Shown: piece after piece, positions 52,901 to 58,925 of the stretch
How the letters are laid out: each line of letters opens with the position of its first letter
Numbering within the stretch: position 1 is the first letter of the stretch
NCBI GenBank assembly: GCA_014706295.1
Contig: JACSVZ010000002.1
Coordinates: 21,362,757 to 21,426,756 of the forward strand
Source of the DNA: Lycocorax pyrrhopterus obiensis
Taxonomy: Eukaryota; Chordata; Aves; Passeriformes; Paradisaeidae
Reading direction: 5' to 3'
Length of the DNA: 64,000 nucleotides
Position numbers and translations under genes: made by a program
The notes under the pieces: model-generated
Seen by the model: only the letters and a program-made list of their open reading frames with translations
Databases searched by the model: none
Told to the model about the DNA's origin: nothing

Positions 52901-55900
52901 CTGGTAGGATCTGCTGATGCCTTGGTTTTCACCTCCTGAAGTAAGTTTTCTAACTTTTTTCAGCTGCTGGAGTAGCCAGACCAAAGTAAATTCTTTCTGG
53001 TACAAAGCCGAGTCTAGAAAATATTGTACATGGGTAACTAACTTTTCTGGTTTTCTAAGGATTAACCATTTCTGGTGATATTAGGTAATTTTATTGGGCT
53101 TGACTTTTGAAGGAGACTGCTCCCATCTGTGCCAAGAGTAGTTTTGAAGAAAGGAATGTTTTCAAGCTTCTTGTTCTTGTAAAAATATTTCTGTCTACCT
53201 GAAGAACATAAAATTATTTTAAACAAACTGCTTTGTTGACCCAGGATTGTCAGGAAAAGCTAGTGTGTTCAGTTTTAAGGCTTTCCCTCTATTTTGTAAC
53301 TACAGTCAAATGCTATTCAAAGCATAATCTCATAGTGATGACAGACACAGCAGAATAAATGTGATGTGGGGGTCTCTTCAGAGAGGCAAGATTGATAGCA
53401 CATAAAAAGTTCTTCTGCTTTAGGATGATGTACTATTTCCCATTTGTTTCTTATTTGCTGAAGTTTTCTTCCTCTGATTGTTAATTGTGTTGTTTGATTG
53501 ATTGCTCCTACAACCAAGCTCAAAAGCTCAGCTGTTTTATTTCTTACTGTACCTAGGAGTCAGATCTCAAATCTCTGTGAATTCTTTAGACTCTTGTCCT
53601 CTTTTGTGGTCTGTCTTTCCCTCTGCTTTTCTTTTTCTTGATGCTAAAACATCCCTCAGCATCTCCCCAACATCTTCTTGTTGAAATGATGAGCATATCT
53701 AAATTCATCTAGGTTTGCAATTGAAATCTTTGATGTCTTTAGAACTGTTTCTGCACCAAATAATAAAATCACAAATGTGTAGCAGAATTCTGCTAAAACC
53801 ATAGTCTTGCTTCTTGTGTGGCCAGTGTGGGAGATTAGCCACTCCAAATTTTTGCTTTTTTGCTCTGCCATTCCCTTTTTGACATGCTCTGCCTGGAGTG
53901 GAAGGAGTAAATCTTGACTCTCACAGTAATATATAAGAACATGACTTCAGTCATCAAATATGTATGATGAATTATTCTGTTCATTGCAGTAAATAAAGCA
54001 TACGCTGAAATTTTTCTGTTTAACAAGTAAAGCATTTCAAGCTGCATTTTTGAACTCAACCTTTTTTCAAACACGATAGGGCAAAATTTATGTGATTTCT
54101 CCAAAGAAAGATAACTGAGTTTAATATAATGGCAGCTCTTGAGTTTACATTTGAGAAAATACACTCTTATACTCTGACGTGTGAGACTGGCCTGTGATGA
54201 AGCCTGATGTCTAAATTGCATTTATACAATTACACAAGATTTCCTCATTTTTTTGATTTGTCCTTGTGTATTTGGGAATAATTGGTTCTTCATGTATTAA
54301 CTCATAATTGTAAAGAAGCAGGAATATGAATGACTTTTCAATTTCTGCATGGGCTGGAATATCATTTGAAGGCTATGGTTTAGTAGGGATTAATGGCATA
54401 ATGCCATTCTTTTTCCTCAAGAAATAATGGCCTTTTTTTTCCAAGAAAAGAATTTTTCATTAAGGTCATGAGAGTGACACGTATCCCAAATGTGGCAGTT
54501 TCATTACATCTGTCAGAGGAAACAAACATGCAATTGGAATGTGATTACAGGTTGGTTTAAAGGTTGTGTTAGTGGTTTTGTATCCACTGCACAGGGACAT
54601 TAGTATACAGGATAACAGTAGTGAGGAGATCAAGATCAATGAATAATGCAAATATTTTTTTATTTAACTCAAGCTGATTTTAGTGCTGACCCACAAACAA
54701 TTTAGGTTTTATGTTTCGAATTAATTATAGCCTCTCGAAATAATGAAAATCTTACCGTAATGCCATTGGAACACATTGGTATCCTGAGTGTTTTAATTTG
54801 CTAGAAAACAGCTTCAGCGTTGACTAGATGCTCTTAAGATTTTTCTGATTTGACCATGATGAACCAGAAAGGATTTCTGCAGACAGCCTCTTACAAAGGT
54901 GATTTGCTGAAACTCAGTGTAAAGAACCCATTTTTGGCAATAGTATTAGAAGGGTAATTTCCATGGGCTCTCTCAAGAACTACTGGGAACAGAGAATCCT
55001 CTCCATACCTTTGCCAGGAAGTATTCAGAGACTGTCTTCTGTAATTATTAGTGCAGCCTAGGAGACTTCCTGACTTAATTAGGAAGTATCATAGGTAGCC
55101 AGATACAGATCTCAATTAGCATCTTTTTAAGAAAATGAAAATAAAAGATATGACTTGAGAGCTGCTGATTCTCAGGTCAGTCCATTTTCAGCTAATAATG
55201 AATTACTTCTACTTTTTTTATTTGTAGTTTTACTGTAAGAGTCTGCGCAGATTTTGAAGGTCAAAGTATTTCAGATGAGATAGGTAAGAAATGTTTTCTG
55301 TTTCTATAATTCACTCTGGCTTGCTCCATTTCAGATGTATTTTTTTCCTACACCTGGAAAGACAATAGGAGTGAGATCCTCCTAAGGCAAGAAAATGCAG
55401 TTAAAAAAAAGTGTGTGTGTATATATGTGTGTATATAGATATATTTATCTCACAAGCCTTTTATTACTCAGTTAAAGGATTTTTGTTTCAGATTAATTAA
55501 TTTTCTAAATAAAACCAAGAATGTACCTTGTTGGAGAATGTTCTGTTTTGGAATAAAAAATTAAAGAGACAGAAGTCCTGTACACATATGATCTGTCAAT
55601 GAAATCGGAAAGCTTAAATTACATGTCCTGCACATTTTGGATCAAAAACTAGTGGGCTTTTAAAAAGACAGGCACTTTAAGCATGGATTAGTTTTTCTTG
55701 AAAGACTTGGTTAGGTTAATTAGTTATAATGCATAATGAATTCTTTGCTATTTTGTTTCTGTTAACTCAATAACTAGTTTATTTATTTATTTATTTGTAT
55801 CCTTTAGTGCTGAAAGGTGAATTGCAGTTAGACTCATTGAAACAGAAAGGAGCTGTTAAGAGGACCCTCTTCTTTGATTACCATCAGCCACATCATTACT

Positions 55901-58900
55901 TCTCCATTGTGATAGAAAGACAGAAACAACTCCATTGCCAGGACTTCCTTGTTTATCTCAGAGTAAGTTGTTTAAAATATTTTGGATTGTCATCATTTCT
56001 TGAGTACTACCAGGGATTTAAAGATAATAATAAAAAAGGAGCCCCTGGAAAAGGAAGAATAATTTCCAAAATTACAAAAATGGGATATAAGATAGACCTC
56101 ATCTGTATGTTCAGTATGTCCCGAGTATATTGCTACCTTGAAAAAATTCCTTATGTAAATGTTTGGCTCATCTTTTGTCAATATAAGTATTAAAGAAAGA
56201 CTTCTTTTGAAGAGTGTAGAGTTTCTGTGTGTAAAAATACATTCATTTCACAGTCTTCTGGAAATTCTGATCAAATACTGCATCTTCTGATACAAAAATG
56301 GAAGATTGCTTTCCTTTTTTGGTATCCCTTTACTTTTTTAGTACTCACAGTGCAGTAATAAACTAATCATGTTAAATATCATGCCAGTTCAGGTTCAAAA
56401 GATATTTTAAAAGAGTCTTACCAGAAATATTGGCCTAAAATACATATATTTAAAAAATATTTTAAAGATATTTTTAAATGTTTTTAGAAAAATTAAAACA
56501 GTGAAATTGAAGTTGTAAAGGAGAAAGGGTCAACACTTTCTCACTTGCAGGTGGAGTTACCTCATGCAATTGAAGTAGATTCCAAGTCTGGTCCAAAAAA
56601 TGCAGTGGGAGGTGAAATGGAGAAGTTTCAAGCACTATGTAAGGACATATCTAGACAATAAAGGTGGTTGAGTTTTACCATTGCTAATTCATATAAATTC
56701 TTGGTTATGGTACAAATATGGTACAAATACATGGTACAGCAATATTACCTCCACAAATCCACACATGCCCTACCTCCATTTCCAAAGGAAGGCGGGCAGT
56801 AGCTGATGGGAGTTGGTTGTGTGTGTCTCTCTTAAACAGCTTCATTTTAGGCTAATGCTTTGAAAAATTTCTGAGTCTACTCAGCTCAGCCAGCTTCTTC
56901 CAGATGTGGGGCTGTGGAGGCAATGTGTTCTGGGCATTCCAATTACTGGTGAGTCACTTTGCTTTCCTAATGACACTACATGTAGCCAGAATTTGGCCAG
57001 CAGCTGTCAAAGAATCATGCTTTTACCTTCAATAAAGACCACATCTTTACCTTCAGAAGTCTGAATCTGTTGTCATACCGTACTAACTGAAATAATCATA
57101 GTAAACCATTGGTTTTTATTATGTGATTGTCACTCACAGGATGAAACAGAATTTAGAGATAAATTATCTCCCATCAGTATAAACTTCAATTATAGTTTGG
57201 ATGAGTCCAGTTTTGAAGATAGTTTGACTGTGAAGCCAATACTGAACTATTACCAGAAAAGCTCGTTAGCAGAGCAGGTATGAATTTTGCATGCCACATT
57301 TTCTGTATATAAACATTAAAGCATTTACAAATATTATGTGTGTCATCTTCCTTAAAAAAGAGTATCATGGCCAGAAATTACACAACAGGGATTTAATTAA
57401 TTCAAAATGTAGATTGAATATAAATATAGAACCAACAGGCTTTTCAAGTATTTCCAAAACTTTCTTGTGCTCATAGTTTTGATTGCATTCTAGAATACGT
57501 AAGCCAAGATAGTGTGGGAAAGAGCCTGAAGATTATACTGTTCTGCTAAGGACATATTTGACCATATTTCACCATGTGAAAAGGAACTTATAGAAAGGAG
57601 AAAAATATTTAATTGACTAAGGCAGTGCTAGTGGTGTTTAAGACACTTAGGTTAGCAATATTTAAGGAAGTGATTTGGACTTACAGGCATGTACTAACTG
57701 TATTATAATTTTTTACTTTGCAATAATACAGGCTTACATTCTGGTTGACTGTGGGGAGGATAACCTATGTATTCCTGACTTGCATCTTTCTGCAATGCCG
57801 TAAGTTAAATAAAATAAATAATGCTGTATATAAGAAAGTCCAGACACTGATAACTGTTGCAACAGAATGAAGTATGTAGAACACACTTCTGTTGTTTACT
57901 ATAGCTAATCATTCTTACCTGATTTACAGATTTTAATTTGTGCATCCATTTCATCTATAAAACCAAGAAATGGAGAAATACACACTTCCAAACCACATTC
58001 ACGATGTTTAATGATTATCACAGAAAATATAGTTTGCAGGTGTTTGTTAGTGGTTCTAGATCTCTGAAAATAAAGAGGTGATACAAATTGTTGTTCATAG
58101 GAGATTTCAAATTTTTTTTTTTTCAGTGTGCCAGTGACTTTGAACTTGGACGCAATTCTCCTGTACTCAATATACAGTGAAGTAAATAAAACAATATACA
58201 GTAAAGTAAATAAATCTCAGAATAAAATTTTCAAAACATGGCAACAGTTTCTCCTATGGAGGGAGAAATATGCCAAGCAGGACAAGTGGGGAACATCTGA
58301 GTTACCTGACTGTCCCATCATCAGAATCTGTCCATATCTGTGAAAGAAAAGGGTACAGTGCCGTTGCAGGTCTCAGGAGAATTTCTGTCATTGTTCGTAT
58401 TACAATGGACATGAGGAGAAAACTACCACCTTTGTGTCCTCCAGAAAACAATGCTGATGAGACCCCCATGGCAAGTGATTCCTCCACTAAATATTTCTTG
58501 CTGTTTAGAAAGTAGTCAGGCTCTGAAATTTTATACCAGTGACTTTCAAGTTTTGTGATAGTCCACTTTGGCCGTGGTGGTGTTTTCTCTTGACCTCTTT
58601 TCTAGGTGCTGGTATACTTTTTCATGGGGTCATTCTTTGTAGAAAGTGCTTTATTTTGTGTTCACAGAGTATTTTACAGAACAGATGTTCTGAGAGCAAA
58701 ATGTCCTTTTGCTTTATTCATATGTAAATCCTAATTGTGCTTGTTTTAACTCCTGACAAGTAGTGTGTTCTATACAGGGATACAGATCAGCTAATAATTG
58801 GAGAAGAAAACTGTGTCATGCTCATAATAAATCCAAGGAATGATGGGGAAGGAGCCTATGAAGCTGAGCTACATATAAAGATTCCACCTGAAGCAGATTA

Positions 58901-58925
58901 CACTGGGGTTGAACGCAACAACAAG
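4744..58925 (+). CDS. ITGA8: Integrin alpha-8 precursor, exons 1-20, 3' part missing
   Basis: Joining 4744-4928, 5094-5218, 16130-16230, 18789-18912, 20354-20415, 21363-21408, 22363-22488, 23659-23703, 25137-25180, 26132-26188, 26375-26427, 31906-32111, 34235-34426, 46811-46856, 48763-48870, 55228-55283, 55808-55962, 57140-57277, 57732-57799 and 58778-58925 gives 2,085 bases, exactly 695 codons, with no stop. The product is the alpha subunit of the cell-surface RGD receptor alpha8-beta1. Domains seen: signal peptide 1-30, beta-propeller about 31-470 with calcium loops at 318-326, 384-392 and 448-456, thigh about 471-620, and the start of calf-1 from about 624. Paired cysteines are C88/C95, C139/C160, C176/C189, C496/C507, C513/C569 and C630/C636. 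Alpha-V and alpha-5 are the closest relatives, but the wording of almost every exon matches alpha-8. Calf-2, the cleavage site, membrane helix and tail lie past the window. Confidence 0.96.
5094..5218 (+). CDS. ITGA8: ITGA8 exon 2: propeller blade 1
   Basis: This exon completes T62 and encodes residues 63-103 plus one base of N104. The segment [19 protein letters not shown] is typical of alpha-8. N73 is in an N-T-T sequon. C88 and C95 form the first propeller disulfide loop; the loop here (AWPAAR) looks shorter than in mammalian alpha-8. The acceptor is a TTTCGCAG tract and the donor GTAAGT. Intron 1 before it is only 165 bases. Confidence 0.95.
5461..5492. repeat. T-run followed by (CTT)7 microsatellite
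   Basis: Eleven T residues at 5461-5471 run into seven CTT units at 5472-5492. This is a pyrimidine-only strand, so it may vary in length between individuals. It lies in intron 2 just after the CpG island. Confidence 0.95.
12430..12495 (-). mobile_element. CR1 LINE 3'-end remnant, antisense
   Basis: The stretch reading ACAGAATTATTTAGGTTGGG, then AAGACTTCTAAGATAATGGAGTCC, is the reverse complement of the conserved CR1 3' end (gttggactcgatgatctt...ccaacctaaatgattctgtg). Only the terminal 65 or so bases remain and they are diverged. CR1 is the main LINE family in birds and occurs in other sauropsids. Confidence 0.8.
12710..12720. promoter_or_regulatory. MARE/AP-1-like site in intron 2
   Basis: TGCTGACTCAG matches the first 11 bases of the Maf recognition element TGCTGACTCAGCA and contains a perfect AP-1 core TGACTCA. 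Function is only inferred from the motif. Confidence 0.3.
13050..13067. repeat. 18-base perfect palindrome
   Basis: CAGGAGTCATGACTCCTG equals its own reverse complement over 18 bases. It is directly preceded by a second, 10-base palindrome, GTACATGTAC at 13041-13050. Overlapping AP-1-like half-sites (GAGTCA / TGACTC) sit in its centre. Confidence 0.9.
13787..13800. repeat. A14 homopolymer
   Basis: This is an uninterrupted run of 14 adenines in intron 2. No retroposon body or target duplication was recognised next to it. Confidence 0.9.
16130..16230 (+). CDS. ITGA8: ITGA8 exon 3: propeller blade 1-2 link
   Basis: This exon completes N104 and encodes residues 105-137. [16 protein letters not shown] followed by [11 protein letters not shown] is diagnostic of alpha-8. 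N111 lies in an N-G-T sequon. The acceptor follows a CTTCTTTCTTTGTCAG tract, and the donor is GTAAGT in phase 0. Confidence 0.96.
16231..18788 (+). other. ITGA8 intron 3
   Basis: This is a phase 0 intron of about 2.6 kb with no coding content recognised. It contains a short near-tandem duplication of an AGCTGATAAAA unit around 16750-16775 and a perfect CArG consensus at 17393-17402. Otherwise it is AT-rich unique DNA. Confidence 0.85.
17393..17402. promoter_or_regulatory. Perfect CArG-box consensus in intron 3
   Basis: CCTTATTTGG fits CC(A/T)6GG, the binding consensus of serum response factor. Alpha-8 is strongly expressed in smooth muscle, where SRF is active, so the site is a candidate. 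A 10-base degenerate motif is expected by chance in tens of kilobases, so confidence is low. Confidence 0.3.
18789..18912 (+). CDS. ITGA8: ITGA8 exon 4: propeller blade 2
   Basis: This exon encodes residues 138-178 plus one base of S179. The block ACAPLYHWR, later [13 protein letters not shown] and SPCRN, matches blade 2 of RGD-binding alpha subunits. C139 and C160 form a conserved disulfide, and C176 pairs with C189 in exon 5. N166 is in an N-F-S sequon. The acceptor follows a T-rich tract (TTTTATAG) and the donor is GTAAGT. Confidence 0.96.
18913..20353 (+). other. ITGA8 intron 4
   Basis: This phase 1 intron of about 1.4 kb holds AT-rich unique sequence. No repeat family, RNA gene or exon was recognised. 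Confidence 0.85.
20354..20415 (+). CDS. ITGA8: ITGA8 exon 5: ligand-pocket segment of propeller
   Basis: This exon completes S179 and encodes residues 180-199. [20 protein letters not shown] is the alpha-8 form of the blade 2-3 segment. By alignment with alpha-V, D182 corresponds to the aspartate (alpha-V D150) that contacts the arginine of RGD; this is an inference from family alignment. C189 closes the disulfide from C176. The donor is GTGAGA, phase 0. Confidence 0.95.
20416..21362 (+). other. ITGA8 intron 5
   Basis: This phase 0 intron of about 0.95 kb is AT-rich, with a T-rich 3' end leading to the acceptor. Nothing else was recognised. Confidence 0.85.
21363..21408 (+). CDS. ITGA8: ITGA8 exon 6: propeller blade 3
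   Basis: A 46-base exon encoding residues 200-214 plus one base of G215. [16 protein letters not shown] is the FG-GAP blade 3 core shared by the RGD-binding alpha subunits, including the FYWQG motif beside the ligand pocket. The acceptor is TTTTTGTAG and the donor GTATGT. Confidence 0.95.
21409..22362 (+). other. ITGA8 intron 6
   Basis: This phase 1 intron of about 0.95 kb ends with an unusually weak polypyrimidine tract before the exon 7 acceptor, interrupted by ATGAAG and GAA. No other element was recognised. Confidence 0.85.
22363..22488 (+). CDS. ITGA8: ITGA8 exon 7: blade 3-4 variable segment
   Basis: This exon completes G215, encodes residues 216-256 and gives one base of G257, so it is phase 1 on both sides (126 bases). 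It reads [20 protein letters not shown], then [19 protein letters not shown]228 is in an N-Y-S sequon. A220 sits where alpha-V has the RGD-contacting D218, as expected for alpha-8 and alpha-5-type pockets (alignment inference). The donor is GTAAGC. This is the region that is alternatively spliced (X1/X2) in laminin-binding ITGA6 and ITGA7. Confidence 0.94.
22489..23658 (+). other. ITGA8 intron 7
   Basis: This phase 1 intron of about 1.2 kb ends with a GTTT-rich simple repeat about 25 bases before the acceptor. The rest is AT-rich unique sequence. Confidence 0.85.
23594..23634. repeat. (TTTG)n simple repeat before exon 8
   Basis: This is an imperfect TTTG/TCTG tetranucleotide array immediately upstream of the exon 8 acceptor. 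It probably serves as a distal pyrimidine-rich tract and could be polymorphic. Confidence 0.85.
23659..23703 (+). CDS. ITGA8: ITGA8 exon 8: degenerate first calcium loop
   Basis: A 45-base exon, phase 1 on both sides. It completes G257, encodes residues 258-271 and gives one base of E272. [14 protein letters not shown] corresponds to the blade 4 calcium loop of other alpha subunits (alpha-V has a full DxNxDGxxD there). In this gene the first and last acidic positions are E264 and E272, so the loop is degenerate. The acceptor is TTTAAACAG and the donor GTAAGA. Confidence 0.94.
23704..25136 (+). other. ITGA8 intron 8
   Basis: This phase 1 intron of about 1.4 kb contains a T-run near 24499-24509 and otherwise unique AT-rich DNA. 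No further exon or repeat family was recognised. Confidence 0.85.
25137..25180 (+). CDS. ITGA8: ITGA8 exon 9: propeller blade 4
   Basis: This 44-base exon completes E272 and encodes residues 273-286, [14 protein letters not shown], the FG-GAP strand after the degenerate calcium loop. The acceptor is ATCCTTTCAG and the donor GTATGT, phase 0. Confidence 0.94.
25181..26131 (+). other. ITGA8 intron 9
   Basis: This phase 0 intron of about 0.95 kb contains an alternating TA/TG tract at 25784-25820. Nothing else was recognised. Confidence 0.85.
25784..25820. repeat. TATG/TATA simple repeat
   Basis: This is an alternating purine-pyrimidine tract of TG and TA steps (GTGTGTATGTATATATATTT and continuing) within intron 9. 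Confidence 0.8.
26132..26188 (+). CDS. ITGA8: ITGA8 exon 10: propeller blade 4-5
   Basis: This 57-base exon, phase 0 on both sides, encodes residues 287-305, [19 protein letters not shown]. Two sequons, N291-S-S and N300-F-T, are present. [11 protein letters not shown] across the next junction is a hallmark of this integrin subfamily. The acceptor follows TTTTTCTGTTACCAG and the donor is GTAATG. Intron 10 after it is only 186 bases. Confidence 0.95.
26375..26427 (+). CDS. ITGA8: ITGA8 exon 11: propeller blade 5, calcium loop start
   Basis: This exon encodes residues 306-322 and two bases of G323, [18 protein letters not shown]. It supplies the first half of calcium loop D318-V-N-N-D322-G-L-D-D326, which intron 11 splits. 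The donor is GTAGGT, slightly off consensus. Confidence 0.95.
26428..31905 (+). other. ITGA8 intron 11 (5.5 kb)
   Basis: A phase 2 intron. It contains an ACAACAACAACA-type simple stretch near 27421-27447 and a sense-strand CR1 remnant at about 31590-31795, close to the exon 12 acceptor. The rest is AT-rich with no coding content recognised. Confidence 0.85.
31590..31795 (+). mobile_element. CR1 LINE 3'-UTR remnant, sense
   Basis: The stretch begins GAAATTCCATTTAAACC and continues through GCCCAGAGAGGTTGTGGAGT and CTCCATGCATGAAGATGTTC to GGACTCCAGAAGTGCC. That matches, in order, the conserved segments of the CR1 3' part seen across bird genomes (heart of the 3' ORF2/UTR region). It is diverged by many substitutions, truncated at both ends and lacks the terminal 8-base repeat. 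It ends about 110 bases before exon 12. Confidence 0.88.
31906..32111 (+). CDS. ITGA8: ITGA8 exon 12: propeller blades 5-6, two calcium loops
   Basis: The longest exon in the window. It completes G323, encodes residues 324-391 and gives one base of D392. It finishes the loop DVNNDGLDD (318-326), carries [13 protein letters not shown], and ends in the loop D384-L-N-Q-D388-G-Y-N-D392, whose last residue comes from exon 13. [19 protein letters not shown] is a typical FG-GAP repeat. The acceptor is CTGTTCCAG and the donor GTAATT. Confidence 0.97.
32112..34234 (+). other. ITGA8 intron 12
   Basis: This phase 1 intron of about 2.1 kb has AT-rich flanks and a more GC-balanced middle (about 32700-33600) holding a few open frames without recognisable homology. 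It ends in a strong T-rich tract (TTATTTTTTTTTCTTGCACT) before GCAG. Confidence 0.8.
34235..34426 (+). CDS. ITGA8: ITGA8 exon 13: propeller blades 6-7
   Basis: This exon completes D392, encodes residues 393-455 and gives one base of D456; it is phase 1 on both sides. [20 protein letters not shown] and [19 protein letters not shown] are conserved FG-GAP elements. The calcium loop D448-V-D-K-N-D453-Y-P-D456 is split by intron 13. The donor is GTAAGA. Confidence 0.96.
34427..46810 (+). other. ITGA8 intron 13 (12.4 kb, the largest)
   Basis: This phase 1 intron holds no exon that would fit the integrin reading frame. Open frames (for example 38303-38743) show no family resemblance. A 25-base inverted repeat with 12-base arms lies at 36833-36857. 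A T-run is at 41940-41951. I recognised no LINE, LTR or RNA gene by eye, but old repeats may be hidden. Confidence 0.8.
36833..36857. repeat. Inverted repeat, two perfect 12-base arms around one base
   Basis: The left arm TCTAAGGTGAGA (36833-36844) and right arm TCTCACCTTAGA (36846-36857) are perfect reverse complements, separated by a single T at 36845. The flanking bases do not pair. Confidence 0.92.
46811..46856 (+). CDS. ITGA8: ITGA8 exon 14: last propeller blade
   Basis: A 46-base exon completing D456, encoding residues 457-470 and giving two bases of R471. [14 protein letters not shown] finishes blade 7 and the propeller. The acceptor is TTTTTTCCAG and the donor GTATGT, phase 2. Confidence 0.95.
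46857..48762 (+). other. ITGA8 intron 14
   Basis: This phase 2 intron of about 1.9 kb is AT-rich unique DNA ending in a TTATTTCTGTCCCCCAG acceptor. Nothing else was recognised. Confidence 0.85.
48763..48870 (+). CDS. ITGA8: ITGA8 exon 15: start of thigh domain
   Basis: This exon completes R471, encodes residues 472-506 and gives two bases of C507; it is phase 2 on both sides (108 bases). [19 protein letters not shown] opens the thigh domain as in alpha-V and alpha-8. C496 pairs with C507 across the next junction. N493 is in an N-K-T sequon that is conserved in the family. The donor is GTAAGT. Confidence 0.95.
48871..55227 (+). other. ITGA8 intron 15 (6.4 kb)
   Basis: This phase 2 intron carries an A/C-rich tract at 49454-49548 and a more GC-rich, gene-free patch near 52200-52560. 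The rest is AT-rich. Open frames show no recognisable protein family. Confidence 0.82.
49454..49548. repeat. A-rich / (AAAC)n low-complexity tract
   Basis: About 95 bases almost free of T and G on this strand, with AAAC and AACAAAC units grading into CCCCAAACCCCCC. It could be a decayed poly(A)-like simple repeat. No transposon body was recognised at either side. Confidence 0.85.
55228..55283 (+). CDS. ITGA8: ITGA8 exon 16: thigh domain
   Basis: A 56-base exon completing C507, encoding residues 508-525 and giving one base of V526. It reads [19 protein letters not shown]513 is conserved and pairs with C569 of exon 17. The sequence is less conserved than its neighbours, as usual in this thigh segment. 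The acceptor is TATTTGTAG and the donor GTAAGA. Confidence 0.93.
55284..55807 (+). other. ITGA8 intron 16
   Basis: This phase 1 intron of 524 bases contains a TG/TA dinucleotide tract at 55411-55446 and a (TTTA)4 run at 55778-55793 that leads into the exon 17 acceptor. Confidence 0.88.
55411..55446. repeat. TG/TA dinucleotide repeat
   Basis: This is an alternating purine-pyrimidine tract beginning with five GT units and continuing as mixed TA and TG steps. It is a likely polymorphic microsatellite in intron 16. Confidence 0.88.
55808..55962 (+). CDS. ITGA8: ITGA8 exon 17: thigh domain
   Basis: This exon completes V526 and encodes residues 527-577. [18 protein letters not shown] is nearly invariant in alpha-8 and close to alpha-V. 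C569 in [10 protein letters not shown] closes the disulfide from C513. The donor is GTAAGT, phase 0. The reading frame stays open for 76 more codons into the intron before a stop near 56191. Confidence 0.96.
55963..57139 (+). other. ITGA8 intron 17
   Basis: This phase 0 intron of about 1.2 kb is AT-rich. Its first 230 bases continue the exon 17 reading frame by chance or by possible intron retention. No repeat family was recognised. Confidence 0.85.
57140..57277 (+). CDS. ITGA8: ITGA8 exon 18: end of thigh domain
   Basis: This 138-base exon, phase 0 on both sides, encodes residues 578-623. [20 protein letters not shown] and the later [10 protein letters not shown] match the thigh end of alpha-8. 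N594 is in an N-Y-S sequon. The acceptor is CACTCACAG and the donor GTATGA. Confidence 0.95.
57278..57731 (+). other. ITGA8 intron 18
   Basis: This phase 0 intron of 454 bases is AT-rich, with no recognisable element. Confidence 0.87.
57732..57799 (+). CDS. ITGA8: ITGA8 exon 19: genu / start of calf-1
   Basis: This exon encodes residues 624-645 and two bases of P646. [20 protein letters not shown] contains the C630/C636 disulfide that marks the genu, the knee where the leg bends between thigh and calf-1. The acceptor is CAATAATACAG, with a rather short pyrimidine tract, and the donor is GTAAGT, phase 2. Confidence 0.95.
57800..58777 (+). other. ITGA8 intron 19, with a possible cryptic exon
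   Basis: This phase 2 intron of about 1 kb contains a very strong acceptor-like T12-CAG at 58113-58126. The sequence after it is open in the phase expected from exon 19 until a stop at 58341-58343. The encoded peptide has no integrin homology. Confidence 0.75.
58778..58925 (+). CDS. ITGA8: ITGA8 exon 20: calf-1 domain
   Basis: This exon completes P646 and encodes residues 647-695. [20 protein letters not shown] and GVERNNK match calf-1 of alpha-8 and alpha-V. C658 in GEENCVML replaces a non-cysteine residue of other alpha subunits and has no evident partner in the window. The acceptor is TTCTATACAG and the donor GTAAAG, phase 0. It is the last exon before the window edge. Confidence 0.95.

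Noticed and set aside
53835..54221. 128-codon minus-strand open frame in intron 15
   Set aside because: Composition looks like translated AT-rich intron, and no domain was recognised.
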